Positions 39,206 through 52,700 of a DNA stretch of 64,000 nt are shown here, piece after piece. The stretch lies in contig CM071598.1 of the NCBI GenBank assembly GCA_036435485.1, positions 206,491,148-206,555,147 of the forward strand, in the 5' to 3' direction. Source of the DNA: Saposhnikovia divaricata (lineage: Eukaryota > Streptophyta > Magnoliopsida > Apiales > Apiaceae). A program made the position numbers and the translations under genes. The notes under the pieces were generated by a model. It searched no databases and was not told where the DNA came from. It saw only the letters and a list, made by a program, of their open reading frames with translations. The number at the start of each line of letters is the position of its first letter. Positions within the stretch are counted from its first letter, which is position 1.

Positions 39206-39799
39206 TGATATGGGCTAAAAGTAAGCCCTAAAGACACATTTATTGTTGCATTAATTAGACCCTGCATGGTCCAAACGCGGGGCCCATTAGTGGGGCCCAA
39301 ACCCCTAATTTCAATATGAATTTTGTAATAATATTAAGGGTAATAAACAGTTCAGCAAATAAGAGTCAAATAATGATACTACTCCTGCCAGACTTAGCCT
39401 CCAAGGCATTCAATTCAACATGAAAACTGATTCCTACAAGGAAGGAGTCTAGAACCTTCCTCAAAGAGGTGACTTTCCCACCAAGTATCCGAATCCTACC
39501 ATAATTCTAAGGCTCTCGCAGCCTATATAAAGAGCCTGACCCCTCATTCTCAGAACTACGTTTTGGCTTAATCCTCGAATAATAAGGACATACAAGTTAC
39601 TACGTCCTTGGTGTGCCCTTGCCTCCGTTGCCCCGAGGGCGAACACCAAGAACTACGTCTTGGCTTGATTCTCAACACGAGATACGTAGGCACTCTGTGA
39701 GGACCGATTAGTCTCGAACACGGAAACAGTCATTAAAGCTCGAAGCTCACCAATCCTAGCATTAAATACGATTCATAACCTACTTTTTATTCCACAACA
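39206..39799 (+). repeat. 3' LTR of the Tat-like element (594 bp)
   Basis: It begins tgatatgggc after a polypurine tract and ends ccacaaca, with a good TATA box ctatataaag at 39523-39532. No partner LTR is in the window, so the right edge rests on the TG...CA rule alone. Confidence 0.6.
39523..39532 (+). promoter_or_regulatory. TATA box in the Tat-like LTR
   Basis: ctatataaag in a GC-balanced context; it supports the LTR assignment. Confidence 0.55.
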
Positions 39800-39906
39800 A
39801 ATAGCATTTTTTATAATTATATAATAAATAAGGATACATTTTTAATTTCACAGACATTTTTTTGGTAGTTTTTACCCTTGCGTTGTCATTTAATATGTAG
39901 TAATAG

Positions 39907-39982
<76 letters not shown>

Positions 39983-39995
39983 TTACTATTATTAT
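39907..39995. repeat. (ATT)n microsatellite
   Basis: About 29 triplets of tta with one agt interruption, within AT-rich flanks. Confidence 0.95.
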
Positions 39996-40201
39996 TAATT
40001 TCGCTTATTATAAAATAAAGACATTTGATAAGTCACATATTTTTTCTAGAAATGGGGCCATGCCCCGATGAACCTTGAGTAGTCCATATACCTAAAATAA
40101 ACTTTAAATGTTCTAGAATGATTTGGCACGAGGTGTCGGAAAAATCAAGTCCAGATTTTCTTTCAAAAAGTTCGGGGCTTTTGGTGCCGAATAATATCCC
40201 A

Positions 40202-40767
40202 GAGCAAGTCTAACAATGTCCTAAATATTATCCTAAATCAATATTTAGGACATTTAATCACTTTTTATGCTCCAACAATATCCTAGTGATGCCTTAAAAC
40301 ACTAGAACATCCATCTCATGCCCTTTTGATAAGGCACCTCTATACCTATACTAAATCTTTTTTAACAATCGAAAATAAACTTCTTTCTCCTCTTTTTTTT
40401 CCCTTCCCTCTAATTCTAATTCAAATATATTATTATTTTAATATATAAGGCACAAGTATAAGACATATTATTGGAAGAGATTAGGAAGCGTGAGATATAT
40501 CTCATTTAAGTTCCCTCAGATACCTATCTTTTATAGATAAAAATGGGGTGGACGTTTTAGTAAATTCAATTTTTTTTAGTTAGCCCTGCGGGCCAAGTAA
40601 AATTTAAAGTTGTTTTGTATGTATCTTAGGAAAAGTTTCCTGAGATCTATCTCAGGATCCTTTTTCTCTTATTGGAATTGATACAAAAAAATCATGACTT
40701 AAATCACTAGGAGACTATATTTAATTATATTTTTAGGGCACCAACTAGGACATTGTTGGACTTGCTC
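40202..40767. mobile_element. MITE (566 bp) with gagcaagtc ends
   Basis: The left end is gagcaagtctaacaatgtcct and the right end is the complement of gagcaagtccaacaatgtcct, about 22 bp with one mismatch. The interior is AT-rich and non-coding. It interrupts a pair of related flanks: tttctttcaaaaagttcg occurs at about 40157 and again at 40962. A tta follows the right end but the left flank differs, so the target duplication is unclear. Confidence 0.65.
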
Positions 40768-41031
40768 TTAGCTTACAAGAGTTTTTGTACAACTGTGCTT
40801 CTAATATTTCAATTTTCCTAAATTATGGATGCATTATCATATTCTTTTTTACAATATCAATGAAATGGATTAGCTGTTTTAAAATTGAGTGCAACGATTG
40901 ACTTAATTCGATAAATTGAAAAGGCCTGCAATAGTCTCGTTTTCGGAAAATCCAGCCATATTTTCTTTCAAAAAGTTCGAGGCTTTCAAGGCTCGAATAG
41001 AACCAAACAGGCTCATTAAAACTTTTTTGCA

Positions 41032-41330
41032 CCTAAACTATTGACGTTGTTATCATATTCTTTAATATTAAAGGCCCGAATATCCCGGCTCATTAAACTT
41101 AGGCCCGTATATCCTGGCTCATTAAACTTTTTGTGCACCTCTATTTCTTATATCTCGATTTTCCTAAACTATTGACGTTGTTATCATATTCTTTAATATT
41201 AAAGGCCCGAATATCCCGGCTCATTAAACTTAGGCCCGTATATCCCGGCTCATTAAACTTTTTGTGCACCTCTATTTCTTATATCTGGATTTTTCTAAAC
41301 TATCGATATTGTTATTGTATTCTTTGTTAC
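41032..41330. repeat. 131-bp tandem repeat, 2.3 copies
   Basis: cctaaactattgacg begins units at 41032 and 41163; a third, partial and diverged unit starts at about 41294. Each unit holds two smaller repeats (ggcccgaatatcccggctcattaaactt). Confidence 0.88.
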
Positions 41331-43593
41331 AATATCAATGAATTGAATTGAATTTAACTCAATGTCAACGATATATTGACTTAACTCAATAAATTAAAAA
41401 GGCAAATAATAGTTCATTAATCAATTAACTACAATGGTTAGAGATGCATAACAAATTCATTAAATCGAGTATTATCGTGACTTTAAAAAATTAAATTAAT
41501 TTTCTTTTTCTTAAAAATCACATATTGCGAAATGGGTCAATTAGTCTAAAATTATTAATAAATGCTTGAACTTTGAAAGAGTAAGAGTAATTTTACAAAA
41601 CAATTTATGACTGATCGTATTAAAATTATGACATATTTATATTTTAGTCACATTATAAACTCGACATAATTAAATTTATTGTCAAATTCTGAGTCGGATG
41701 AAATTCAATTCATAGGAGATCACAACTAAGATTTTATGCCATAAAATTGATCCAATTAATTACCTTCAGCCCTTATAAATTCGTAATATATTATGTATTT
41801 TTTGTTATGATATTTTATTAAATATATAGATAACTTATATTCATTTGCAAATAATTTTCTTTTCTCTCATCACATTGATTAATTAATTATGAATAATTAA
41901 AAGGGAATTTATGTAGTTTAAGTGTAACAAAAGGGGATTTACTAAAATAATACCCTCTAAAATTTGATCATTTTATTTAAAAAATAGTATTGCAATTTAT
42001 GTACTTTCATTACTAAAAATAAATGTATGCAATGTAGAGACATGTAACATTCATTATAATTCTTCACCTTTAGTTATTTACTTAGGATCTATTATTGTAT
42101 AAAATAAAATAATCAAGTTTATGATTTTGTTAAAAATTAAATTTTTATGATTTAAAACATATATTATTTTATACACAATTAACAAATAAGGTTAAAATAG
42201 CAAAAAATCATAATGAAAAATAAATTACAAATTCATTCTTCATATAAAATAAATAATTATACAAAGTATACCATCAGAATTTCAATTCAAAAAATAATTA
42301 AAAAAGAAGAATTTACATTTAATTACAAATAAATTATTTTTAAAGAAAATATATGTAAAACAAGATATTAAAAAGTAATCAGAAAACATGTTATAATTGG
42401 AAATGACACAAAAATTCAGCAAAATATAATTTACAAAACAAACGCTAATTTAAACCAAAAAACCTAAATTTAGAAAATTAAAATCAACAATAAAATTTAA
42501 TGTAATGAACTTAAAATAAATATAAACCAACACAAAAATATAAAAGATAATATAAATTTTCTTTAAAATAAAGTACAAATGTATGTGTGTTTACATGTAT
42601 GTTAAATTACAATAAGTTCTCACATGTCTAAAGTATATTATACATATAGCTTATAACCCGTGTAATCCATGACTCCCTTTTTAATATATATAATTATATT
42701 ATATGTTATTAATTTATATATCAAATTGTTGTTAAAAAAATTGATATATATAAGATTACTTGTCAATTTAATATTTGTGCTCTATCTTAAATTCTTAAAA
42801 TTTGATTTGGACGATTTTACAGCTCACGTGAAATTAACAAATTAATCTTTAATTTAGTGATGGTTTAATAATTATTTTTCAATTAAAACTACACACAAAC
42901 AAAAGAGTGAAGAAATTGACGATTTTTTGCATTGAAAATTCTATTCGATTTATGAAATCTACTTATATTTCGTTTTGATTATCAAAATACCCTTTTTATT
43001 ATTTGAAGATAATTCTATTAACAAACAAATACGGTAAGTTTATAAATTCGAACATTTTCATTTGTAAGTTTGAACACTTATTCTACTTCAAATAAAACTT
43101 TTAATTATATGTCTTCTTTATAAATTCGAACTATTCTCCTTTATAAATTCAAACTCCTATTCTACTTATAATATGTTAAAAGATATTTTTTATTAGTATT
43201 AAAAATTCTAATTTTTTTATAAAAAATAGATTGAGACGATCCAAGAATCACCACATAAGTATTCCCACTCTTTGCCGTCGCGTTATTGGAAAAGCAAAAC
43301 TTTTTCTAAAAAAAAGGTATCATTCTCATAATTTAAATAAAAATAAACAAAATTCTGAATAATTTAATTAAAGTAAAAGGATCTGCATGTTAATATCTTA
43401 TGAGCAAAAAAACATTCTCCTTATAATGAATAATTTTCTACTTTTTAACAAACTATTAAAAAAAATCAATCTCTCTTCTCCTTTTTTTATATTAAGCGAT
43501 ACACCTGGTATCGAGTATTTGGGTTGCTAGAAACTGATCAACTTAGCCACAAATAAAAAAATCTAGTTATGAGAAAGACATTAACAATGGTTC
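41331..43593. repeat. AT-rich intergenic DNA with a dispersed repeat (41990-42640)
   Basis: No gene. 41990-42640 is related to 44990-45331 plus 46090-46250 (shared: atagcaaaaaatcata, atcagaatttcaatt, aaaatcaacaataaaattta, agttctcacatgtctaaagta). 42780-42850 contains a stretch that is an inverted relative of the cttcgcgtgggctgtaaaatcat block at 43870. Confidence 0.6.
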
Positions 43594-44780
43594 GGTGTAG
43601 AATTGTTTGGGTTGGATAAAAAATATTGGGTGTTTCATATACTTGTATAATATTGCTGCTATTTATATTGAAATACAAATAAGTATATGTCAAAAATTTA
43701 AATCATATATAAATAGGTTTCCTACATTAAATATAATTATCAATGTAGATCTTCTACACAAATATGATTAATGTCAAAATTCGCAATTATATTTTTTCTT
43801 GAGATTCTGAGTGTTTTCATTTTGAAAATAATTATTAAATTATCACTAAATTAAAAACAATTTTATGTGCTTCGCGTGGGCTGTAAAATCATCCAATCTG
43901 ATTTCTTGATCTCGAGATAAAGCCCAAATAGTAAATATGATTCAATTATATCCTTTTTTAATTATATCCATTTCCTATTATAATTTTTCTTTTCAAATTT
44001 CAATTATAATATATACTTTTTTAATTCTATCATCTTTAGATTATAATTTTCTCTTTAATATGATATAATCTTGATCGTCTATTTTAAAAATATTAGATTC
44101 GACGGTTGAGATTATTTTGGCGTTACAGTGACGAAACCAAAATTAAGGATAAGGTGTAGAATTGTTTGGGTTGGATAGAAAATATTCAATGATTCATATA
44201 CTTGTATAATATTGCCCATTTATATTGAAATACAAATAAGTATATGTCAATAATTTAAATCATATATAATTAGGTTTTCTATATTAAATATAATTATCAA
44301 TGTTTCTTAGCAAAAAAAAATATATATATAATTATCAATGTAGATCTTCTACACGAATATGATTAATGTAAAAATTCGTAATTATATTTTCTCTTGAGAT
44401 TCTTAGTGTTTTCATTTTGAAAATAACTATTAAATCATCACTAAATTAAAAATAATTTTATGAGCTTCGCGTGGGCTGTAAAATCATCAAAATTTGATTT
44501 CTAGGTCTGGGAATAGAGCTCAAATAGTAAATTTGAACTTTTTTAATATTAATAAAAAAAATTCAATTATATCCTTTTTTAATTATATCTTTTTCCTATT
44601 ATAATTTTTTATTTTAAAATTCAATTCTAATACAAATATTTTTAATTCTATCCTTTTTAGATTATAATATTCTTTTTAATATGATATAATCTTGATCGTC
44701 TATTTTTAAAAATATTAGATTCGACGCTTGAGATTCTTTTGGCGGTACAGTGACCGTGACTAAACCAAAATTAAGGATAA
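43594..44780. repeat. About 560-bp direct duplication
   Basis: ggtgtagaattgtttgggttgg begins units at 43594 and 44153. Both contain cttgtataatattgc, gtagatcttctaca, cttcgcgtgggctgtaaaatcat and end accaaaattaaggataag. Divergence is roughly 10% with indels, so the duplication is old. No coding content. Confidence 0.85.
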
Positions 44781-45331
44781 GATCCCTCTTATGCTTATTA
44801 TATATAAGGATATAATTCTAATAAATAACAGGGCAAAAAATATAAAACACTAAAATATATGTTAGGCTAAACCTTAAAATATAATTTTAAGAAAAAATCG
44901 TTTACCAAATAAGTGTTATAAGAAAAACATCATTTGAATAAAAAATATTAAAGATTCTATTGTTAGGTTTAACAGCAATATGTTTCTAATATTTACGAAC
45001 AAGGATAAAATAGCAAAAAATCATAAATAAAAATATGTCGCAAATTCATTCCTTATATATAATAAACAAGTAAACAAAGCATATCTTCAGAATTTCAATT
45101 TAAAAAATAATTTTTTTAAAAATAAGAATGTACATTTAATTACAAAACAAAAAAGAAGTTTTTAAGAAAATATATGGTAAAATAAGATAACAAAAAATAA
45201 TCAAAAAACATGACATAACACCAAAATTCAACAAAATATAATTTACAAAACAAATGCCAATTCAAAAAAAAATCTAGAAAACTAAAATCAACAATAAAAT
45301 TTAATATAATGCACTTAAAAATAATAAAAAT
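44781..45331. repeat. AT-rich dispersed repeat copy
   Basis: Related to 41990-42640 and, in its first 170 bases, to 46250-46400 and 4380-4500 (atgttaggctaaaccttaaaatataa). The shared family may be Helitron-derived. No gene. Confidence 0.55.
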
Positions 45332-46090
45332 AATGCCCAAAATACACTACTTTTGCTTAATCCCTGCCCAAAATACACTACTTTTGCTGCGCACCGCCCT
45401 AATTACCCACGGTCTACGTCATCCCACGTCATTATCTCATAAACACAGCCGCTCTCTCTCCCCGGAAATCGCACCTCCCGTCGTCCCACTCCGTTCTCCC
45501 AACTCCGGCCATCTCCACTCCTCCTGTTGGCATAAAAACGAAGCCCATACATGCCTCTACATTTAATCATGTTTGATTTGTTGAGTTTGGCCCCGCAGGG
45601 ACGAGTATGAAGCTCATCGGAGTGTCCGACATTGACGGAATCGCCAAAATGGGTGTTTCAAATCCGGCGATTCAAATGGTATGAAATTGGTATGTACTTG
45701 TAGAGGAGAGGAAGGCGATGATTTTGATGTATAGGATGCAATTGCTCGATGCATAGAAAGGACAAACGTTGTGGTCAAAGTTTGGCCGTGAAATCGCCTC
45801 CGGCAACAGCTATAGAAGACGATGAACAGAGCGCCATATACGCGTGTTGGAGATGCATAACTTAAAAAACGCATGTTCAACATAAGTGTATGGTGTTACT
45901 GTTCACAAACACCAAAACAATATTAACGTACTCCACGCCGTGGTCCTATTCCACGCATTATCAGAATGCGTACCCACCCTGTGCGCATTTGTGTAATGCG
46001 TGGTCCGTGGGTATTTTGGGCGGACGTTTCCGCTAGTAGGTATTTTGGGCACCCTGAATAAAAATGTGGGTATTCTGGTGTTTCACACAA
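45332..46090. mobile_element. GC-rich insertion with inverted GCCCAAAATAC ends (class uncertain)
   Basis: It interrupts the AT-rich repeat: the paralogous segment at about 42510-42520 runs straight through. The left side has two copies of gcccaaaatacactacttttgct; the right side has gtattttgggc twice and then gggtattctgg. The interior is clearly GC-richer, with short open frames on both strands (for example 45614-45883 minus), none recognisable. It may be a non-autonomous DNA transposon carrying captured sequence. Confidence 0.5.
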
Positions 46091-46787
46091 AAAATATATA
46101 CCAACACAAAAATATAAAAAGATAGTACAAACTTTGAAAAAAGTACAAAATGTATGTGTGTTCACAATTACATAATCACATATACAAATATAAAGAATAG
46201 TTAAAATAATAAGTTCTCACATGTCTAAAGTATATTATATATATTCTAATAAAATTGAATAAAATTCCCCAAAAAATATGAAATATTAAAATATTTGTTA
46301 GGCTAAAACTTAAAATATAATTTACGAAAAAAATCGTTTATCAAATAAAAGTGCTCTAGGAAAAATTTATTTTAATAAAATCATTAAGATTCTATTTTTA
46401 TATTTGACAATAAATATGTTTCTAAAATTTAAATTTAAAAATAGTGAACACAAATAAAAAAATGAACATATTTTAAATTAGAAAGGAATCTAAACACCCT
46501 GAAAATAAATTTATATAAATTTATATTAATATCTAAATATAATACAACATAAAAACCCCTAAGATTACGCTAAACAAAAACACATAATAAACACCACACA
46601 TGGAAAAAATATAAAATTAACATGAAAAAATAATCAATACTCAAACAAATAAAAAAAATTTAATACCACAAATATTTCCAAAAACGTTAAAAAAATGCCT
46701 TTTAAAACTATAAAAGCACTATAACAAAATATCTAAAAATTTTATGATAACCATTAAATTACATAATCAAAACGATAAAAATATAAT
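46091..46787. other. AT-rich spacer before copy B
   Basis: Continuation of the dispersed AT-rich repeat to about 46460, then very AT-rich DNA without frames. It should correspond to the sequence that flanked copy A before the left Gypsy insertion. Confidence 0.5.
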
Positions 46788-49705
46788 AATAAATTGTTAC
46801 ACAAATATAGTACATGTATGTTTCAAGTATATCATACGTAATCTAATAAAATAAAAAAAATCAAAAATAATTATGAAATACTAAGAAATATGTTAGCCTA
46901 AACTTTGAAATATAAATTATAAAAAAACCATTTACATGAAAAAAAAAAGAAAAATGTATAATTACAAACCATATAACATATGTATTATTATCATTCAAAG
47001 TAAAATAGATTATTCAAATTGCTATAAAACTAATTTTTCAAGTAAAAATTATAATCAAAATTGTACTACAAAATATTAATAAAATTATCCGTGCATCGCA
47101 AGAGTATAATGCTAGTATCAAAAAAAAAGAAAAAGAAAATGAGATTTTATGATATAAAATTAAAATAAGATTCAAATATACCAGCACGTGTAAGGGAAAA
47201 ATGAGCTCTAGCAAAATGGGAAATTAATTGCACTAAAGGAAACAATTTTTTACATGTTTGCGAATAAATATAGTAAACCCTTCCTTCAAAAAATATATAG
47301 CAAAACCTACTTTTTCCAACTGTATATATTGCATAACTTGCTTTTCAACTCAATGGACTAAGAGCATCTTCAATGGGGTTGGCTAAAATGGTTGGCTAGA
47401 ATAATATAAAATAATGATAGGTTAAATTTGTTGAATCTGTAAGGTGTTGTACTCCAGGGTATAAGGTTTGGCTATATTTTGAAATAGTATATTATAATTT
47501 CAAATAATGCATATTCAATAAAATTTAAATTCTTAAAAATTATATTGCTATTAATTGATCTTAAAATGTAGTCATATATTTTAGAATTACAGTATAATTA
47601 TAATTCTAATAAAATCAAGTAAAATTGTATATTCTTAATTAAAAAATATATTATACTTGAATTTATGTTGTTGCATGTTTTATAATTTTGTATTCTTCCA
47701 ATGTTTATTATCCCGACTCACTCGTATTTGCCAAAAGAAATAAATGAGAACTCTCATAAATAATTATTGTCCAATGCAAAAAGGTTATGTGTGAGAGTAG
47801 GTGATTACGTGGCCGGCCACTACAGATCTGTAGTGCTTCTCCAAATTTGGCCTACGACATATGGTTGGCTATTATTTTGAACATGGGGAATGAATGGTTG
47901 GAGGGGTTCACTTTGGTCCAATTATGTATAATATGTATTGTTGAGTTGCCACATGGATCATTTTGCTAAGGGTTCATTGGGGTTGGAGATGCTCTAACAA
48001 ACTTAAACAAATATGTAAAATATCCAATCAACAAAGGGTAATTAAGGCTCATCTTATTACTGGTTTTTGTTTATATTTTATGCAGCTTCTTAAGAAAAAA
48101 TGAACACAAAATTTCTAGCATATGAGTACAAGATATGAGCATTATTAGGAGATGCATCATTAAATTAATATAATTCTAAAATTCCCAAAAACTTGTGCGC
48201 ATTGTCAACGCTATTAAATATTTAGTTACGATAATTTCAATCAATATCATATATATTTACCAATACCGGGGTAACCAAAAAACACCAATTTCATCATTCT
48301 ATTTTTTTCCATATCTCAAATTCCAAGAAACGACTTTAAACATTGAACAAATCATTGTTATTCTCGAACTTTAAAATTTTTGTCTTTGGTGATGATTTTT
48401 TAAAATGAGTATTTCAAATTCTTGAACTTCAATTGCCGTACATATCAATATCCTAAACAACTATGTTCCTTGGCAATCTAGAGGAAAATATCTACGAAAC
48501 TTGTAGTTTTCTGACTGAAAAAAAATGTGTTTTGGTGTGCTTTTATTTTGTGTTTTCTATGGAGGCATCATCGGGTTGTGAACTTTTTTGGAATCTAAGG
48601 TTTATTATCATCAATCAATCCACTTTCATCTCTTCCTTAAGAATTTTCAGATATTAAAGTCGTATTAATGAGAAAAATGCGTCCAAATCTACGTAAGTTT
48701 CATGTAAAAAAAATCATGGATTAATATTTATCGTAACTACTTTTCAATATATGTGATCAAAGTTTTGTATGATTGAAATTGATACTTGGTTTTGTCCGTA
48801 TATTTGATGTGTCTTTAATTATGTGTTGTACACATACACACACAAGCCGGGGTTTTAATTTGTTGTAAACAATAATTTATCGTTCATGAGCAAAGTAATA
48901 GGCATATTTCTACGTAAAAAATATCTTTCGATAAGCATCACATTATATTTTATACCTTTTAAAAGAAATCCTGACGTAGAGTTTATTGATATAAGCGATT
49001 TAGATTTAATTAATTTTATAAATTCTTATAATAACAATTACAAACATGTTTTCAACTGATCATATCCATTTTATTCCATTTAAATCTACATATATAGATA
49101 TATACATATCCAAGTATATGTATACATATAAAAGAAATGATTTTCCAAATATTAGATGAAGCGAAAATGGAAGGGGGTCGAAATCATTGATTCATTTCTA
49201 ATAATTTCAGTATAGATTTTTTATTTTACTTTTTAGTTTATCCTGATTATAGATCTATTGATTTTTAGGTTCGTTATTGAAGATCGATGCAATTTATTGA
49301 TTTTTGTTTATTCTGATAAGCTTTTGTTTTATTATTGTTTTTTGTCTAGTATACCAACTGTTTGTTGAATTGTTTTAAAGGAATATATATTTTTTTGAAG
49401 CTTTGGTTGATTAAGATTGATGTTGCTTTAGGCGTTTCCAATCCTTCTTTCAGATTACGCTTGATTTTTGTACATTTTTAAAAAAAATAATTTTGTTGAT
49501 CTTCCTATTTCTGTTTCATCTTCATCGTCTTCTTTCCTACATTTGATTTTGGTGGAATGAATGTCGAAGTTGCATCTAACTACCTATAAAGATGCATTTG
49601 ATTAGTTACGGGTTGCGACATTACAAATTGAATTAATTTGAAAAAAAGCAGGTGTAACATAAATCAACTATCAAATAAAGAAAAATAAAATTGCATTTTA
49701 GATTG
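46788..49705. repeat. Segmental duplication copy B, left part
   Basis: Collinear with 4326-7255 in the same orientation, including the Helitron-like end (CTAG at 47112-47115) and the MITE at 47362-47994. It ends at gattg, the target duplication of the Gypsy insertion. No gene is supported between 48000 and 49705. Confidence 0.92.
47362..47994. mobile_element. PIF/Harbinger-like MITE, copy B (633 bp)
   Basis: Same element as 4896-5535, with the same taa flanks and a few bases shorter, chiefly through a lost aatgaggctggc stretch near 47456. Confidence 0.75.
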
Positions 49706-52700
49706 TGTAATAACCGCGAATTTTCGAATTTATTTTCCTACTCGATATTTAAATTTTATTTAACAGCGATGCACTAGTATATTTTTAATTAGTACGTTTT
49801 TTAAATTTTTAAAATTTTATATATTCGTATTATATTTAATTATTTATATTTGTTTAGTACTTACTAAATTTAGAAAAATTTAGGAAAATAGGATTTTAAT
49901 TTTATTTTGAGTCGAAGTTATTTTAGAAAACGAAATTAGAGTATCGTTTAATTAGCCAGCAGGGGGGAGACGAGCTCTTTTCACCAAACATTTCAATAAA
50001 TATAAACATGATCATTATTTTTTATTTTATTTTTTCAGCATTTATTTTTGTCTCCCATGTTTTAATTTTTTTTATTTAAAAATTATCCACTTACAACATA
50101 TGATTAGGTTTTATGGAGCACTAAATATTCCATCATCTTTTGTCCCCCACGTTTTGTTGTGTTGTCAATTGCAGTTCATATAAACACACAAAACAGTAAT
50201 AATAAGAGAACTGGACCTTATTTTCTTTACAAAACGAAACAGAAACAACCGGCCCTTATTTCTTTTCTCTACAACATATACAAAAACCGGCCTTCTCTTT
50301 TCTCTCTACAAACAAACAGAGTATTTAGCAGGTAGTTATATTTTTGTTTTTTTTTCTTCTTCTCGATTTTTTTTTTTTTCCTTTCTCTTTCTTTTTGTCC
50401 TTGATTTTTGTGATTTGAGAAACCGGGGGGGTGTATATCGAGATCAGTTTGTTGTGTTGAAACGAGAGATGAGGCAGGGGTTTGATCTTGTTGTGCTTAA
50501 ACTGGTATTGATGTGAATCACTAAGAGAGGGAGATGATCGGAATTTGTTGTGTGGTGGGGTGTTGTCGGAGAAGAGGGAATTGTTGTGGTGTTTGACCGA
50601 TGGTATCGAAGGAGATAAAAGGGGAGAGATTGGGGTGATGCAGAGAGAAAAAAAAATGGTGAGAGAGATAAAGGGAGATACGAAGAGAGTGCACAAGAAA
50701 TTGAGGCAGAGAGTGATTGATTGTGTGGGTTGTTGCCGGAGTAATAAGGGGAAACAACGAGAGAATGAGAGGCGGTGGGAGAGATAGAAATGAAGGGAGA
50801 GAGACAGGCAGGGGCGAGAGATAGAGGCTGGGAGAGATTTTCAGAGAGAGGGGGAGGGAGAGAGAACCAGGAGAGGGAGAGAGAAGAGTGGATGGGAGAG
50901 ATGCAGGGGTGGGACCCACGATGGGGGAGGTGGGGCCACATAAAATTTTCTGTCAAATAAATATTATTATAATAATAACGTACCAAATTTAGGATCATAT
51001 GTTTTATTCGGGTTTTAATTAAATAGGATTTAATTGGCCTGTTAAAATTGGAGTGTTATTAAATTTAGACAATTAAATTGTTTAATTGCTTAATTAATTA
51101 AATAGAATTATTTAGAGTTTTTAAAACATAAATTAGATATTTATTAATTGGGTAATTAAATAATAATATATTGTGATTTTGAACACAATTTTAGAGATTT
51201 ATTGAATTGTTAATAAAAGGGGTATATTTGTGAATAATTAGAGTAAAATATGTTTTATTTTGGAAAGCTGTTTTTAATATATTCCGGTTTATTTCAATTA
51301 ACCGGATCGAGTCAGATTTAATTTAGAGATTAATATTTTATTAAAATAAATTAGGATTTGTGAGGTTTATTAAAAGTGGAATTCTTTGATGAATTATTTT
51401 TAAAATGAGATTAATTATTTTGGATTTAAATTGAATAAAAATGGATGTTTGAATTTTTCATTTTGAGTAAGACTTTAGATTTCCAGATATTAAAAATAGG
51501 ATATATTCTCCAGATTTAATTCCTGTGTTCGAAGAAATATTTATTTATCCCGGAATTAATTTCAGTTATTTATTCCGGAGAATTTTATGAAATATTATAT
51601 TATTATTAATTATATTATCGGATCGGGAATATTTTATTCTGAAGAATCGCTCACGTATTTCTGGTTGCCATTTTTAGAGAATAATTCTCGAGACGTAGAT
51701 CGACGCCAAGTTCACGGGTAGAGTATAATTTTATCTGCATTCATTTGCACTTCAAGATCGAGGCAAGTTCATTTCTACCCTAACTTTTGGAAACTGTGCA
51801 TTTCTGTTCGTATTATTTAATTCCTTAATTATTTTCGAGTTATTAAATATTGAGATTTATTTGTTGCTCCGTATGATGCAATAACTTCTTTTGAGCATTA
51901 TTTCCCGTTGAATATTATTATATTGTTAAGTTAGTTTATTTGAGAATTATAATCCCTATAAGCGTAGAAATAAATTAGTTGCTATCAGGGTCGATCTCAT
52001 TAATTCGAGATGACTATTATTTTGATTCAGTGAAACTAATCTCATTCGTTTGAGATAGTTAAATTCATTCTTTTCGATTGAATTTATTGTACAAATTCAA
52101 CCGTTATTTATTGATGATCTTTTTGTTAGTTCCTCGTTCAAACTAACCGTTATTTTTACTCGTCGGTCAAATGAAAAATATTCTGTTTAAACGTTCATCA
52201 ATGTTGAGTATTACAAATATTAAGAAGTAATATTTGTTCAGTAAGACTCCCAATTACTTCATTTTAAGACTATGCTCATAATTTCGAGATAGTTGATTTT
52301 ATTGTCAAGGTTTGGCATTTTGTTCGTGTCAACCGATAAATTATTATTATTGAGACTTTACATCAGTCCATTGTTCGGATTGGTGGTAAAATCAAGTCAG
52401 ACTGGCAGTCCACCAGATTTGTAAATATTTTCTGGAAGAATTTTCTCAAGTTATCCGTATCCCAAATATTCGGGAATTCTGTATTCTACTGGTCAATTTT
52501 GGGCAAGAGGCCCATTATAGAGAAAGAGAGACTCGTGTACCGTTTTACGGACCCGAGAATAATTAGGCACCTTGTTGCCTTGGTTGAATTGATAACCATT
52601 ATGATGCTAGCATTCATACATATATATTATTGTTGATATCGTATTGTAGCCGTGATCGGGCGAAGTGCGGTGTCATTGGAGGCCGGTATTCTTGGTTGGT

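Larger units (their letters stand above)
35480..39799 (+). mobile_element. 3' part of a Tat-like Gypsy retrotransposon
   Basis: In plus orientation: an antisense pseudogene of the putative gypsy-type transposon family, two minisatellites, a polypurine tract and one LTR. An antisense ORF after pol followed by a tandem-repeat-rich 3' UTR is a known trait of the Tat lineage (Ogre/Retand relatives). No gag, RT or integrase of this element lies in the window, so its 5' part was lost. The left edge is my estimate. Confidence 0.65.

Noticed and set aside
45323..46065. 9-bp direct repeat aataaaaat at 45323 and 46057, as a Mutator target duplication
   Set aside because: The paralogous AT-rich copy suggests that the insertion extends past 46065 to about 46090, and the 9-mer is low-complexity, so the match may be chance.
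48463..48657. 64-codon ORF in copy B
   Set aside because: The same sequence in copy A (near 6003-6200) has frame-breaking changes and there is no recognisable motif.
50325..50998. Overlapping minus-strand ORFs of 123-184 codons
   Set aside because: Translation of the GA-rich LTR island in several frames at once; low complexity.
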